A stretch of DNA of 46,403 bases from Rubrivivax sp. (lineage in GTDB: Bacteria > Pseudomonadota > Gammaproteobacteria > Burkholderiales > Burkholderiaceae_C). Below, piece by piece: positions 34,352 to 43,715 of the stretch. The translations under genes and the position numbers were made by a program. Within the stretch, counting starts at the first letter, position 1, and each line of letters begins with the position of its first letter. Below the pieces are notes generated by a model. The model ran no database searches. It was not told the origin of the DNA and saw only the letters and a list, made by a program, of their open reading frames with translations. The stretch is taken from NCBI GenBank assembly GCA_019635285.1, contig JAHBZS010000038.1, forward strand, positions 1-46,403, read 5' to 3'.

Positions 34352-35122
34352 GTGAGCGCCCCGCCACACGCCGCCCCGTCCGGCAGCCGCTTGCAGGCCG
34401 AGGGCCTGCGCAAGAGCTACGGCTCGCGCATGGTGGTCAAGGACGTGCACCTGGCGGTCAGCGCCGGCGAGGTGGTCGGCCTGCTGGGGCCCAACGGCGC
34501 CGGCAAGACCACCACCTTCTACATGGTCGTCGGCCTGGTGCGCGCCGACGCCGGCGTGATCGAGATCGACGGCCAGCCGATGCACGACCTGCCCATCCAC
34601 CGGCGCTCGCGCCTGGGCCTGTCGTACCTGCCACAGGAAGCCTCGATCTTCCGCAAGCTGACGGTCGAAGAGAACATCCGCGCCGTGCTCGAGTTGCAGC
34701 TCGACGAACACGGCCGGGCCTTGTCGAAGTCGGTGATCGACACGCAGCTGGCGCGCCTGCTGCACGAGCTGGGCATCGAGAAGCTGCACGACTCGCCGGC
34801 GCCCGCGCTGTCCGGCGGCGAGCGGCGGCGCGTGGAGATCGCACGCGCGCTGGCCACGCAGCCGCGCTTCATCCTGCTGGACGAACCCTTCGCCGGCATC
34901 GACCCGATCGCGGTGATCGAGATCCAGCGCATCATCGGCTTCCTGCGCCAGCGCGGCATCGGTGTGCTGATCACCGACCACAACGTGCGCGAGACGCTGG
35001 GCATCTGCGACCGCGCCTACATCATCAGCGACGGCCGGGTGCTGGCCGAGGGCACACCGGCGCAGATCATCGACAACGCCGAGGTGCGCAAGGTGTACCT
35101 GGGCGAGAACTTCCGCATGTAG
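34352..35122 (+). CDS. lptB: LPS export ABC transporter ATP-binding protein LptB
   Basis: Cytoplasmic ATPase of the LptB2FGC machine. 256 residues; Walker [10 protein letters not shown] (46-54), signature [15 protein letters not shown], Walker [14 protein letters not shown], and the C-terminal LGENFRM typical of LptB. GTG at 34352 is taken as start; a TTG at 34340 would add four residues. The TAG stop begins the 19-base gap before rpoN and reads TAGGGTCTGGGCGG, one of three such stop-linked sequences. Confidence 0.96.
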   Translation: MSAPPHAAPSGSRLQAEGLRKSYGSRMVVKDVHLAVSAGEVVGLLGPNGAGKTTTFYMVVGLVRADAGVIEIDGQPMHDLPIHRRSRLGLSYLPQEASIFRKLTVEENIRAVLELQLDEHGRALSKSVIDTQLARLLHELGIEKLHDSPAPALSGGERRRVEIARALATQPRFILLDEPFAGIDPIAVIEIQRIIGFLRQRGIGVLITDHNVRETLGICDRAYIISDGRVLAEGTPAQIIDNAEVRKVYLGENFRM

Positions 35123-35141
35123 GGTCTGGGCGGAACCGACG

Positions 35142-36680
35142 ATGAAGCCGTCCCTGCAGGTCCGCCTGTCGCAGCATCTGGCGCTGACGCCACAGCTGCA
35201 GCAGTCGATCCGGCTGCTGCAGCTGTCCACCTTGGAGCTGCAGCAGGAAATCGAGCAGATGCTCGAGCAGAACCCCTTTCTGGAAGCCGACGACGAGGCC
35301 ATGGCCTTCGAGACGGCGCCGTCGGAGCGCGCCGCGGCCGAGCCGAACGGCGACGCCGCCCGCGACGACTTCGACGGCGCGGACGGCGCGGACGGCGGCG
35401 ATGCGCTGGCCGAGGTCAAGGCCGACGACTTCGGCGCCACCGAGCGCGAGGACTGGGAAAACGGCACCGAGCGCGACGACTTCGACGGCATCCGCGAGAC
35501 GCCCGGCGCCAGCAGCAGCGCCAGCGGCGACGAGGATGACGGCGACTTCGAACGCGGCGGCGGCGGCATCTCGCTGCAGGAGCACCTGCGCGCGCAGATG
35601 GCCGGCATGCGTCTGGGCGACGAGGACCGCGCCGCGCTGCAGATCCTCATCGAATCGCTGGACACCGACGGCTACCTGGCCGACACGCTGGACGACATCG
35701 CCGCGCGCCTGGCCGACCTGCTGGGCCTGGACCCCGACGACGGCGACGCGCACGACGCGCTGATGTCGCAGCTGCAATGCGCGCTGAACTGGCTGCACAG
35801 CATGGAACCGCCGGGCGTCGGCGCACGCTCGCTGGGCGAATGCCTGTGCCTGCAGCTGCGGGCCGCGGCGCGCAGTCCGGCGCAGGCCCTGGCGATCCTC
35901 ATCTGCCAGAAGCACCTGGACCTGCTGGCCAAGCGGGACTTCAAGCGCCTGGCGACCACCACCGGCAGCGACGAGGACCTGGTGCGCGAGGCGCAGGCGC
36001 TGATCGTGCAGTGCGAGCCCAAGCCGGGGCGCCCCTTCGAGCACACCGAAACCCAGGCGGTGGTGCCCGACGTCATCGTGCGCCGCTCGGGCCGCGGGCT
36101 GAAGGTAGTGCTGAACCCCGACGTCATGCCCAAGCTGCGCATCAACGACCTGTATGCGCAGGCGCTGCGCGGCGCGCGAGGCACCAACGGCGCGCATGCC
36201 GGGCTCAGTTCGCGGCTGCAGGAGGCGCGCTGGTTCATGAAGAACATCCAGCAGCGCTTCGACACCATCCTGCGCGTGTCCAGCGCCATCGTCGAGCGCC
36301 AGAAGAGCTTCTTCACGCACGGCGAGATCGCCATGAAGCCGCTGGTGCTGCGCGAGATCGCCGATGAGCTGGGGCTGCACGAATCGACCATCTCGCGCGT
36401 CACCACCGCCAAGTACCTGGCCTCGCCGATGGGCACCTACGAGCTGAAGTACTTCTTCGGCTCGTCGCTCAACACCGAGTCCGGCGGCAACGCCTCCAGC
36501 ACCGCCGTGCGCGCACTGATCAAGCAGCTGGTGGCCGCCGAAGACACGGCCAAGCCGCTGTCCGACAGCCAGCTCAGACAGATGCTGGACGAGCAGGGCA
36601 TCCAGGTGGCGCGGCGCACCGTGGCCAAGTACCGCGAGGCGCTGAAGATCGCGCCGGCCAACCTGCGCAAGGCGCCCTGA
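35142..36680 (+). CDS. rpoN: RNA polymerase sigma-54 factor
   Basis: Alternative sigma factor that recognises -24/-12 promoters and needs an AAA+ enhancer-binding protein to open DNA. 512 residues. Region I is Gln/Leu-rich (LTPQLQQSIRLLQLSTLELQQEIEQ), region II is acidic (many DD/DE pairs at about 50-140), and the C-terminal RpoN box ARRTVAKYRE (about 489-498) plus the helix-turn-helix before it are complete. It follows lptB after 19 bases; the hpf/raiA gene that often follows rpoN is absent and a methyltransferase gene lies there. Confidence 0.97.
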   Translation: MKPSLQVRLSQHLALTPQLQQSIRLLQLSTLELQQEIEQMLEQNPFLEADDEAMAFETAPSERAAAEPNGDAARDDFDGADGADGGDALAEVKADDFGATEREDWENGTERDDFDGIRETPGASSSASGDEDDGDFERGGGGISLQEHLRAQMAGMRLGDEDRAALQILIESLDTDGYLADTLDDIAARLADLLGLDPDDGDAHDALMSQLQCALNWLHSMEPPGVGARSLGECLCLQLRAAARSPAQALAILICQKHLDLLAKRDFKRLATTTGSDEDLVREAQALIVQCEPKPGRPFEHTETQAVVPDVIVRRSGRGLKVVLNPDVMPKLRINDLYAQALRGARGTNGAHAGLSSRLQEARWFMKNIQQRFDTILRVSSAIVERQKSFFTHGEIAMKPLVLREIADELGLHESTISRVTTAKYLASPMGTYELKYFFGSSLNTESGGNASSTAVRALIKQLVAAEDTAKPLSDSQLRQMLDEQGIQVARRTVAKYREALKIAPANLRKAP

Positions 36681-36685
36681 GCCTC

Positions 36686-37909
36686 GTGCGCTGGCGCCTC
36701 TTTCTGCCCTGCGCCGCCGGTGTCGAGGCCCTGCTGTGCGACGAGATCGGCCGGCTGATGCCAGGCACGCAGGTGCAGGCGCGGCGCGGCGGCGTGTCGC
36801 TCAGCACCGACCACACCGGCATGATGCAGCTCAACCTCGGCAGCCGGCTGGCGCAGCGCGTGCTGCTGCAGCTGGGCGACGGCGCCTACCGCGACGAGGC
36901 CGACCTGTATGCACTGGCACGGCGCGTGGACTGGGCCCAGTGGATCACGCCAAAGCACACGCTGCGCGTGGACGCCACCGCGCAGCGCAGCCCGCTGCGC
37001 AGCCTGAACTTCGCCGCGCTGCGCATCAAGGACGCCGTCTGCGACCAGTTGCGCGAAAGCCAGGGCGCGCGTCCCGACGTCGAGCTGCGCCACCCCGACC
37101 TGCCGCTGCTGTTGCACCTGAGCGAGCAGCGCGCCACGCTGTACATCGACACCTCGGGCGAGGCGCTGTTCAAGCGCGGCTGGCGCGAGGACAAGGGCGA
37201 CGCGCCGCTGAAGGAGACACTGGCCGCGGCCATGCTGGCCGCCGCGGGCTGGCACGGCACGCCCGAAGAGGGCGGCGCGCTGCACGACCCCTGCTGCGGC
37301 AGCGGCACCATCGCCATCGAGGCGGCGCAGATCGCCTGCGGCATCGCGCCCGGGCTGCAGCGGCGCTTCGCCTTCGAGCGGCTGCTGCCTTTCGCCACGC
37401 CCGAGATGCGCGCGCAGATGCAGCGACTGAAGAGCCAGGCGCAGGCGCGCGTGCATGCGCCGGCGGTGCCGATCTCGGCCAGCGACGTGTCCTTCCGCAT
37501 GCTCGACTTCGCGCGCCGCAACGCGCAGCGCGCCGGCGTGGCCCATGCCATCGAGTTCCACGGTGGCGACGCGCTGGAGCGTCCGGCGCCGCCGCTGCCG
37601 CCCGCGCTGCCCGGCACGCTGATGCTGAATCCGCCCTACGGCGAGCGCATCATGGTCGCCGGCAAGGCCGCGCGGCCGTCCGAGCAGGACCGCGACACGC
37701 CCGGCGACTTCTTCCCGCGGCTGGCCGCGCACTGGAAGCGCGCCTACACGCAGCACCCTGCCGGCTGGACTGCCTGGGTGCTGAGCCCGGACATGAAACT
37801 GCCCGGCACGATGCGCCTGAAGGCGTCGCTGCGTGTGCCGCTGTGGAACGGGCCGATCGAATGCCGGCTCTACCGGTTTGAAATGGTGGCCGGCTCGGCG
37901 CGGGACTGA
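36686..37909 (+). CDS. rlmL: THUMP-domain 23S rRNA (guanine-N2)-methyltransferase, RlmL-like
   Basis: A 407-residue S-adenosylmethionine-dependent methyltransferase. An N-terminal THUMP-like RNA-binding region (about 50-165) precedes the Rossmann core, with motif I DPCCGSGTIAIEA (201-213) and catalytic NPPY in LNPPYGER (about 314-321). This layout is that of the N-terminal half of E. coli RlmL, which modifies G2445 of 23S rRNA; the RlmK half is absent, as in many proteobacteria. GTG at 36686 is used as start, six bases after the rpoN stop. The symbol is by similarity. Confidence 0.85.
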   Translation: MRWRLFLPCAAGVEALLCDEIGRLMPGTQVQARRGGVSLSTDHTGMMQLNLGSRLAQRVLLQLGDGAYRDEADLYALARRVDWAQWITPKHTLRVDATAQRSPLRSLNFAALRIKDAVCDQLRESQGARPDVELRHPDLPLLLHLSEQRATLYIDTSGEALFKRGWREDKGDAPLKETLAAAMLAAAGWHGTPEEGGALHDPCCGSGTIAIEAAQIACGIAPGLQRRFAFERLLPFATPEMRAQMQRLKSQAQARVHAPAVPISASDVSFRMLDFARRNAQRAGVAHAIEFHGGDALERPAPPLPPALPGTLMLNPPYGERIMVAGKAARPSEQDRDTPGDFFPRLAAHWKRAYTQHPAGWTAWVLSPDMKLPGTMRLKASLRVPLWNGPIECRLYRFEMVAGSARD

Positions 37910-37978
37910 AGCCCAGGCCACGTGCCGCGGCGTCCACTGCCCGACACGTCAGCCCGCCGGGAAACCGAAGCGGAGGTG

Positions 37979-38200
37979 TCAGTTGAAGGCGCAGGCGCCC
38001 GGCCCGTCCGGATGGCCACAGCTGCCGCAGGGGCCGGCCGCGGCCAGCGCCGGCTCGCCGGCGGCCGCGGTGGCAAACACCGACAGCTGCTTGTCCAGCT
38101 GGGTGGACTGGCAGGACGGGCAGGCCGGCATCGTGTCCGAGCGCACCAGCAGCTCGAAGGCGTTGCCGCAAGCCTGGCAGGCGTACTCGAAGATCGGCAT
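37979..38200 (-). CDS. FmdB-family zinc ribbon protein
   Basis: A 73-residue regulatory-type zinc ribbon. MPIFEYACQACG is the family start and the four cysteines C8, C11, C27 and C30 form the ribbon. The C-terminus adds a Cys/Gly cluster (CGSCGHPDGPGAC) that could hold a second metal. The start at 38200 is preferred over 38236 because FmdB proteins begin with MP(I/T)YEY. Divergent from the dehydrogenase gene. Confidence 0.88.
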   Translation of the reverse strand: MPIFEYACQACGNAFELLVRSDTMPACPSCQSTQLDKQLSVFATAAAGEPALAAAGPCGSCGHPDGPGACAFN

Positions 38201-38280
38201 CGTGCGCTCCTTGGATCCGTGCCCGACATTCTGCACGCCGGCACGCTATCGTCCCGCGTCCCCCCAAAAGGAGAACTGAC

Positions 38281-39135
38281 GTGAACAAGATCGCCTTCTT
38301 CGGCGCCGGCCTGATGGGCACCGGCTTCGTGCGCCGAGCGCGCGCCAACGGGCTCGAAGTGAATGTCTGGAACCGCAGCGCCGCCAAGGCGCAGGCGCTG
38401 GAAAGCATCGGCGCCAAGGCCTTCGCCGACCCGGCCGCGGCGCTGGCCGGCGTGCAGCGCGTCCACCTGTCGCTGGCCGACGATGCCTCGGTGGACGCGG
38501 TGCTGGAGCCGCTGGCCGCGGCGCTGCCCGCCGACACCTGGATCGTCGACCACACCACCACCGCCGTGCGACCCACCGCCGAACGCGTGGCCCGCTGGGA
38601 CGCCCGCGGCCGCGCCTTCGTGCACGCGCCGGTGTTCATGGCGCCGTCCAACTGCGCCGAGGGCACGGGGCTGATGCTGGTGTCGGGCGCGCGCGCGCGC
38701 CACGACGCGCTGCTGCCGGCGCTGCAGGCGATGACCGGCAAGGTGCACTACCTGGGCGAGGCGCCGGAGCGTGCCGCGGCCTTCAAGCTCTTCGGCAACC
38801 TGACCTTGATCGGCCTGCTGGGCGTGCTCGGCGACGTCAACCGGCTGGCGCATGCGGTGGGCATCCCCACCGAAGACGCCTTCTCGCTGTTCCAGCAGTT
38901 CAACCCCGGCCAGACGCTGCCGGCGCGCGCTGCGCGCATCACCGCGGCCAAGTTCGATGAGCCCTCGTTCGAGATCGCCATGGCGCGCAAGGACGTGCGC
39001 CTGATGATCGAAGAGGCCCGGCGCAGCGGCGTCGACCTGTTCGTGATGCCCGGCGTGGCGGCGATGTTCGACGCCGCCATCGCCCGCGGCGAAGGTGCGC
39101 TGGACGCCGCCGCGGCGGCGCGCATGCCGCTGTAG
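38281..39135 (+). CDS. NAD(P)-dependent oxidoreductase, 3-hydroxyisobutyrate dehydrogenase family
   Basis: A 284-residue beta-hydroxyacid dehydrogenase. The Rossmann motif FGAGLMGTGFVRRA lies at residues 5-18, the catalytic lysine is K169 in FKLFGNLTLIG, and the C-terminal helical domain has the family's NPG and KD patterns. GTG is the start, with AAAGGAGA eight bases upstream. Members reduce or oxidise 3-hydroxyisobutyrate, tartronate semialdehyde, glyoxylate and related acids; which one applies is open. Stop is six bases from the convergent YidB-like gene. Confidence 0.88.
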   Translation: MNKIAFFGAGLMGTGFVRRARANGLEVNVWNRSAAKAQALESIGAKAFADPAAALAGVQRVHLSLADDASVDAVLEPLAAALPADTWIVDHTTTAVRPTAERVARWDARGRAFVHAPVFMAPSNCAEGTGLMLVSGARARHDALLPALQAMTGKVHYLGEAPERAAAFKLFGNLTLIGLLGVLGDVNRLAHAVGIPTEDAFSLFQQFNPGQTLPARAARITAAKFDEPSFEIAMARKDVRLMIEEARRSGVDLFVMPGVAAMFDAAIARGEGALDAAAAARMPL

Positions 39136-39141
39136 GCGCGC

Positions 39142-39603
39142 TCAGCCGCGCGTCAGCCGGCCCAGCAGGTCCTCCAGGCCGCCCAGGCCGCCCTCGGGCA
39201 TCTGCCCCTGCGGGGTGAAGTGGTCCACGGCCTGCGGCAGCAGCTGCGACAGCTGCGCGCCCAGGTCGCCGGTGGACAGGCCCATGCGGCTGGCCATGTC
39301 CGCCATGCGGTCCTGGCCGAAGACCTGGCTCACCTGGTCGGCCGACACCGGCAGGTTCTGGCCGCTGCCGACCCAGGAGTTCACCTGCTCGCCCAGCCCG
39401 GCCTGCTGGAAGCTGCGCACCAGGCCGGCCAGGCCGCCGCCCTGGCCGTCGCTGGCCAGCATGCTCAGCACCAGCTTCAGCAGGTCGGCCTGGCCTCCCT
39501 GGGAACCCTGCCCCAGCAGCTCACCCAGGCCGCCCAGACCCCCCTGGCCGCCCTGGCCCTGCTGCCCCGCCAGCATGCTGCCCACGATGTCCAGCAATCC
39601 CAT
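39142..39603 (-). CDS. YidB/DUF937-like protein
   Basis: A 153-residue Gly/Gln-rich protein starting MGLLDIVGSMLAG with GGLGGLGELLGQ repeats, then a helical domain holding VNSWVGSGQNLPVSADQVSQVFG, the DUF937 core. The family is of unknown function and often found in soluble or periplasmic pools; no signal peptide is seen. A GGGAGA site lies five bases upstream. Convergent with the dehydrogenase gene. Confidence 0.85.
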   Translation of the reverse strand: MGLLDIVGSMLAGQQGQGGQGGLGGLGELLGQGSQGGQADLLKLVLSMLASDGQGGGLAGLVRSFQQAGLGEQVNSWVGSGQNLPVSADQVSQVFGQDRMADMASRMGLSTGDLGAQLSQLLPQAVDHFTPQGQMPEGGLGGLEDLLGRLTRG

Positions 39604-39670
39604 GTTCGTCTCCCGTTGGTAGAACACCGATTCTGAGCGGCGCCCACACCGCCCGCAAGCCCGCGTCGTC

Positions 39671-40390
39671 TCAGCCGCCGAGCCCGACCCAGGCCAGCAC
39701 GGCCAGCGGCGCGGTTTCGGCGCGCAGCACGCGCTCGCCCAGGCCGGTGGCGACGAAACCGCAGGCGCGCGCGGCCGCCTCCTCGACCGGCGACAGGCCG
39801 CCCTCCGGCCCGCTGAGCGTGACCAGCGCATCCGCGCCGGCCGCGGCCACGCGCAGCGCGGTGGCGCCGGCCTGCGGTGAGAGCAGCAGTCGGCGCGCGC
39901 CATCGGCCGGCTGCGCCAGGAAGTCGCCCAGGGCCTGCACCGCCGCCACCCGCGGCACGCGGTTGCGGCCGCACTGCTCGGCCGCGGCGTTGGCGATGCC
40001 CTGCCAATGCGCGCACTTGCGCTGCGCGCGCTCGCCGCTCAGGCGCAGCACCGACCGTTCGGTGAGCAGCGGCACGATGGCGTGCACGCCGAGTTCGGTG
40101 GCCTTCTCGACGAGGATGTCCATGCGCTCGTTGGCCGGCATGCCCAGCGCCACGGTGATAGGCAGCGCCAGCTCGCGCTCCACGGCCGCGTGGCCGTCGA
40201 CGCGCACGCGCACGTCGCGCCGGCCGATCTGCCGCACCGTGGCCGTCCATTCGCCGCCTTCGCCGTTGAACAGGCGCAGCACCTCCCCGGGCTGCAGACG
40301 ACGCACCTGCACGTGGCGCGCAGCCACGTCGGGAAGGTCGAACTCCGCGCCGCCCTGCAGCGGCACGTCGACAAAAAGGCGCACGCTCAT
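39671..40390 (-). CDS. rsmE: 16S rRNA (uracil1498-N3)-methyltransferase
   Basis: SPOUT-class methyltransferase that modifies U1498 of 16S rRNA. 239 residues with the N-terminal PUA-like part (HVQVRRLQPGEVLRLFNGEGGEW) and the C-terminal trefoil knot: LSGPEGGLSPVEEAAA and LGERVLRAETAPLAVL. Start at 40390 gives MSVRLFVD. It lies 28 bases from the fadD stop on the same strand and may be read from the same transcript. Confidence 0.95.
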   Translation of the reverse strand: MSVRLFVDVPLQGGAEFDLPDVAARHVQVRRLQPGEVLRLFNGEGGEWTATVRQIGRRDVRVRVDGHAAVERELALPITVALGMPANERMDILVEKATELGVHAIVPLLTERSVLRLSGERAQRKCAHWQGIANAAAEQCGRNRVPRVAAVQALGDFLAQPADGARRLLLSPQAGATALRVAAAGADALVTLSGPEGGLSPVEEAAARACGFVATGLGERVLRAETAPLAVLAWVGLGG

Positions 40391-40418
40391 CGCCGCCAGT
40401 GTGCCCGGGCGCGCGGCC

Positions 40419-42092
40419 TCAGACGCGCGCCTCGCGCAACTCGCGGCGCAGGATCTTGCCGATGGTGCTCTTCGGCAGCTCGCTGCGGAACTCGATGCAC
40501 TTGGGCCGCTTGTAGCCGGTGAGATGGGCCTCGCAGAAGCTGCGGATGTCGGCTTCGCTCAAGCCCGGGTCCTTCTTCACCACCACCAGCTTGACGGCTT
40601 CGCCGGCCTTGGCATCCGGCATGCCGAAGGCGGCACATTCCTGCACGCCGGGCAGCGCATGGATCAGGTCCTCGATCTCGTTGGGGTAGACGTTGAAGCC
40701 GCTCACCAGGATCATGTCCTTCTTGCGGTCGACGATGCGGAAGAAGCCGCGCTCGTCCATCAGGCCGATGTCGCCGGTGCGGAAAAAGCCGTCGCGCGTC
40801 ATCACCTTCGCCGTCTCGTCGGGGCGCTGCCAGTAGCCGGCCATGACCTGCGGCCCGCGGATCGCCACCTCGCCGGCGATGCCCGCCGGCAACTGCTGCC
40901 CGGTATCGTCGAGCAGGGCCAGTTCCGTGCCCGGCAGCGGCAGGCCGATCTGACCGCTGGGTTCGCTGCCGTCCACCGGGTTGCAGGCCACCGACGGGCT
41001 GGTCTCCGACAGCCCGTAGCCCTCGACGATGGGACAGCCGGTCTTCTGCAGCCACAGCTTGGCCACGCCTGGCGGCACCGCCATGCCGCCGCCCACCGCG
41101 AGCAGCAGGTGGCTCCAGTCGACGCTGTGAAAGGCCGCGTGGGACGCCACCGCGTGGAACAGCGTGCTCGTCGCCGGAAAACAGTGGAAGCGGTGCCTGG
41201 CCAGCGCCCTGAGCAGCGCGCCGGTATCGCAGGCGTCCGGGATCAGGATGCTGCAGGCGCCCAGGTGCAGCGGCAGCAGCATGTTGGCGGTGAAGCCGAA
41301 GACGTGGTGCAGCGGCAGCGCGCAGACCGTGGTCGGCTGCTCGCCGGCGGGCACCTGGCTCAGCGCCGGCCGGTTCCAGGCTTCGGACTGCAGTACGTTG
41401 GCCACCAGGTTGCGGTGCAGCAGCACCGCGCCCTTGCTGACGCCGGTGGTGCCGCCGGTGTATTGCAGCGCGGCGATGTCGTCCGGCCCGATCGGCGGCG
41501 CACTGTAGGCGCGCTGGCGCCCCTGCGCCAGCGCGTCGTTGAAGCGCTGCGCGTCGGGCAGCTCGAACGGCCGCAGCGGCAGCTTCCTGCGCGCCCGCCG
41601 GTTCACCAGCGCGCCCTTCAGGCTGCCCAGCATGTCCCCCATCGACGCCACGATGACGTGCTTGATGGACACCGCGTCGGCCACCTGCTGCAGCGTGGCG
41701 GCGCAGCTCTCCAGCAGCACGATGGCCCGCGCGCCCGAGTCCTTGAGCTGGTGCTCGAGTTCGCGCGCGGTGTACAGCGGATTGACGTTGACCACCACAT
41801 AGCCGGCACGCAGGATCGCCGCCACCGCCACCGGATACTGGGGCACGTTGGGCAGCATGACCGCGACCCGGTCGCCGCGCGCCAGACCCAGGCCTTGCAG
41901 ATAGGCCGCCAGCGCGCGCGACTGCGCGTCGATCTCGGCGAAGCTGAAGCTGCGCCCCATGAACTTGTAGGCTGCGGCAGCCCCGTGGCGGCGAAAGGCC
42001 TGCTCCAGCAGGCTGGGCAGCGTGGGGTACGGGTCGGTGCGCACCTCCGCCGGCACGCCGGTGGGGTAATGCTTCAACCAGACCTTTTCCAT
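40419..42092 (-). CDS. fadD: Long-chain fatty acid-CoA ligase
   Basis: Activates fatty acids to acyl-CoA at the inner face of the membrane. 557 residues, typical for FadD, beginning MEKVWLKHYPTGVP. The AMP-binding loop is YTGGTTGVSKGAV, the SETSPSVACNP motif and TGDIGLMDERGFFRIVDRKKD follow, and the C-terminal lysine is in PKSTIGKILRREL, so the enzyme is intact, unlike the ligase at 18355. In-frame ATG at 42101 is an alternative start. Divergent from tctC, 176 bases apart. Confidence 0.95.
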   Translation of the reverse strand: MEKVWLKHYPTGVPAEVRTDPYPTLPSLLEQAFRRHGAAAAYKFMGRSFSFAEIDAQSRALAAYLQGLGLARGDRVAVMLPNVPQYPVAVAAILRAGYVVVNVNPLYTARELEHQLKDSGARAIVLLESCAATLQQVADAVSIKHVIVASMGDMLGSLKGALVNRRARRKLPLRPFELPDAQRFNDALAQGRQRAYSAPPIGPDDIAALQYTGGTTGVSKGAVLLHRNLVANVLQSEAWNRPALSQVPAGEQPTTVCALPLHHVFGFTANMLLPLHLGACSILIPDACDTGALLRALARHRFHCFPATSTLFHAVASHAAFHSVDWSHLLLAVGGGMAVPPGVAKLWLQKTGCPIVEGYGLSETSPSVACNPVDGSEPSGQIGLPLPGTELALLDDTGQQLPAGIAGEVAIRGPQVMAGYWQRPDETAKVMTRDGFFRTGDIGLMDERGFFRIVDRKKDMILVSGFNVYPNEIEDLIHALPGVQECAAFGMPDAKAGEAVKLVVVKKDPGLSEADIRSFCEAHLTGYKRPKCIEFRSELPKSTIGKILRRELREARV

Positions 42093-42268
42093 CCGACGCA
42101 CCCTGCAACTGAGGCGGCGATTCTGACGTCAGCCTGACAGCGCCAGCATCAGGGGATTCGATAGCGGCCTGCGCGCGCCGTGCCGAAGGGGTTTTCCCGC
42201 GTTGCCCCGGGCACGGTGCGATGACAAATTCGTCCGCTACCTGCCTCGATAACGCCTTCGGAGACGTG

Positions 42269-43243
42269 ATGACCCGCCTGCTGCCCCCTTTGCGCGCGCT
42301 GTTCGCGCTGCTGGCCCTGAGCTTCTGCGCGAGTGCCTTCGCGCAGTACCCGAACCGTCCGCTGACGCTGGTGGTGCCCTGGGGCGCCGGCGGCGGCACC
42401 GACGCGGTGGCACGCTTCATCGCCAGCCTGATGGAGAAGGACCTGGGCCAGCCGGTCAACGTGGTCAACCGCACCGGCGGCTCGGGCGTGGTCGGCCACT
42501 CGGCCATCGCCACGGCCGCGCCCGACGGCTACACCATCGGCATGATCACCGTGGAAATCACGATGATGCATCACCAGAAGCTGACCGAGCTGAGCCCGAC
42601 CAGCTACACGCCGATCGCGCTGGTCAACCTTGACCCGGCCGGCTTCCAGGTGCGCGCGGACTCCAGCTACAAGACCATGGCCGACGTGCTGGCCGCCATC
42701 AAGGCGGCGCCGCCCGGCAAGTTCAAGGCCTCGGGCACCGGCCAGGGCGGCATCTGGCACCTGGCCTTGGCCGGCATGCTCAGCGACCTGAAGATCGACC
42801 CGGCCAGCGTGCCCTGGGTGCCGAGCAACGGCGCCGCGCCGGGCCTGCAGGACCTGGTGGCCGGCGGCGTGGAATTCGTGCCCTGCTCGCTCCCCGAGGC
42901 GCGCTCGCTGATCGACGCCGGCAAGGTGCGCTCGCTGGCGGTGATGGACTCCCGGCGCTCCGCGCTGTTCCCCGATGTGCCGACGCTGAAGGAAGCCACC
43001 GGCTCGTCCTGGGCTACCGGCGCGTGGCGCGGCATCGCCGCGCCGAAGGGCCTGCCCGCCGACGTGCAGGCGCGGCTCGAGGCCTCGGTGAAGAAGGCCT
43101 ACGACAGCAAGGACTACAAGGACTTCATGGCGCAGCGCGGCTTCGGCGTGCTGTGGGGCAACGCGCAGGAGTTCGCCGCCTTCATGGCCAAGGGCGACGC
43201 CGACATGAAGCAGGTCATGACGGCGGTGGGCATCGCCAAGTAG
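42269..43243 (+). CDS. tctC: Tripartite tricarboxylate transporter substrate-binding protein (TctC/Bug family)
   Basis: Periplasmic binding protein of 324 residues with a signal peptide (MTRLLPPLRALFALLALSFC, cleaved about AFAQ). Bug-family marks: YPNRPLTLVVPWGAGGGTDAVAR, NRTGGSGVVGHSAIATAAPDGYT and the domain-linking VDVPTL-type FPDVPTLKEATG. The start at 42269 follows GGAGA by five bases. It feeds carboxylates such as tricarballylate, citrate or aromatic acids to TctAB; the exact solute is unknown. Confidence 0.93.
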   Translation: MTRLLPPLRALFALLALSFCASAFAQYPNRPLTLVVPWGAGGGTDAVARFIASLMEKDLGQPVNVVNRTGGSGVVGHSAIATAAPDGYTIGMITVEITMMHHQKLTELSPTSYTPIALVNLDPAGFQVRADSSYKTMADVLAAIKAAPPGKFKASGTGQGGIWHLALAGMLSDLKIDPASVPWVPSNGAAPGLQDLVAGGVEFVPCSLPEARSLIDAGKVRSLAVMDSRRSALFPDVPTLKEATGSSWATGAWRGIAAPKGLPADVQARLEASVKKAYDSKDYKDFMAQRGFGVLWGNAQEFAAFMAKGDADMKQVMTAVGIAK

Positions 43244-43253
43244 CCCCAGCTCA

Positions 43254-43715
43254 ATGCAGCGCACCGATCGTTGGGTCGGCATCGCCCTGGCGGTGCTGGG
43301 CCTGGCCGTGCTGTGGAGCGCGCGCGCCTTCCCCGACGTGCCCGGCCAGAAGGTCGGCGCGGGCTTCCTGCCGATGCTGGTCGGCGCCGGGCTGCTGCTG
43401 TGCGCGCTGGGGCTGATCGTGCGCAGCCACCGCGGCCGCGCCTATGCCGCAGACAGCGAGCGCGCCGCCGGCAGCGAGCACATCGGCAGCGCGTTGGTCG
43501 TCGTCGGCTCGGTGCTGGCCTACATCTTCCTGTCCGAACGCATCGGCTTCCTGATCATCGCGCCGCTGTGCCTGATGGCCTGCTTCATCGCCTTTCGCGT
43601 CGGCTGGCAGCGCGCGCTGCTGTGGGCCGTCGTCGGCACGGCGGTGGTGCATTTCAGCTTCTACAAGCTGCTGCGCGTGCCGCTGCCCTGGGGCGTGATC
43701 CCGCCCTTCTACTGA
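43254..43715 (+). CDS. tctB: Tripartite tricarboxylate transporter small membrane subunit TctB
   Basis: A 153-residue integral membrane protein with four helices (about 7-24, 36-57, 82-104 and 120-140), the usual size of TctB. GAGFLPMLVGAGLL is typical. It partners with TctA in the membrane. It begins ten bases after tctC and its TGA stop shares its A with the ATG of a 36-codon ORF. Confidence 0.92.
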   Translation: MQRTDRWVGIALAVLGLAVLWSARAFPDVPGQKVGAGFLPMLVGAGLLLCALGLIVRSHRGRAYAADSERAAGSEHIGSALVVVGSVLAYIFLSERIGFLIIAPLCLMACFIAFRVGWQRALLWAVVGTAVVHFSFYKLLRVPLPWGVIPPFY

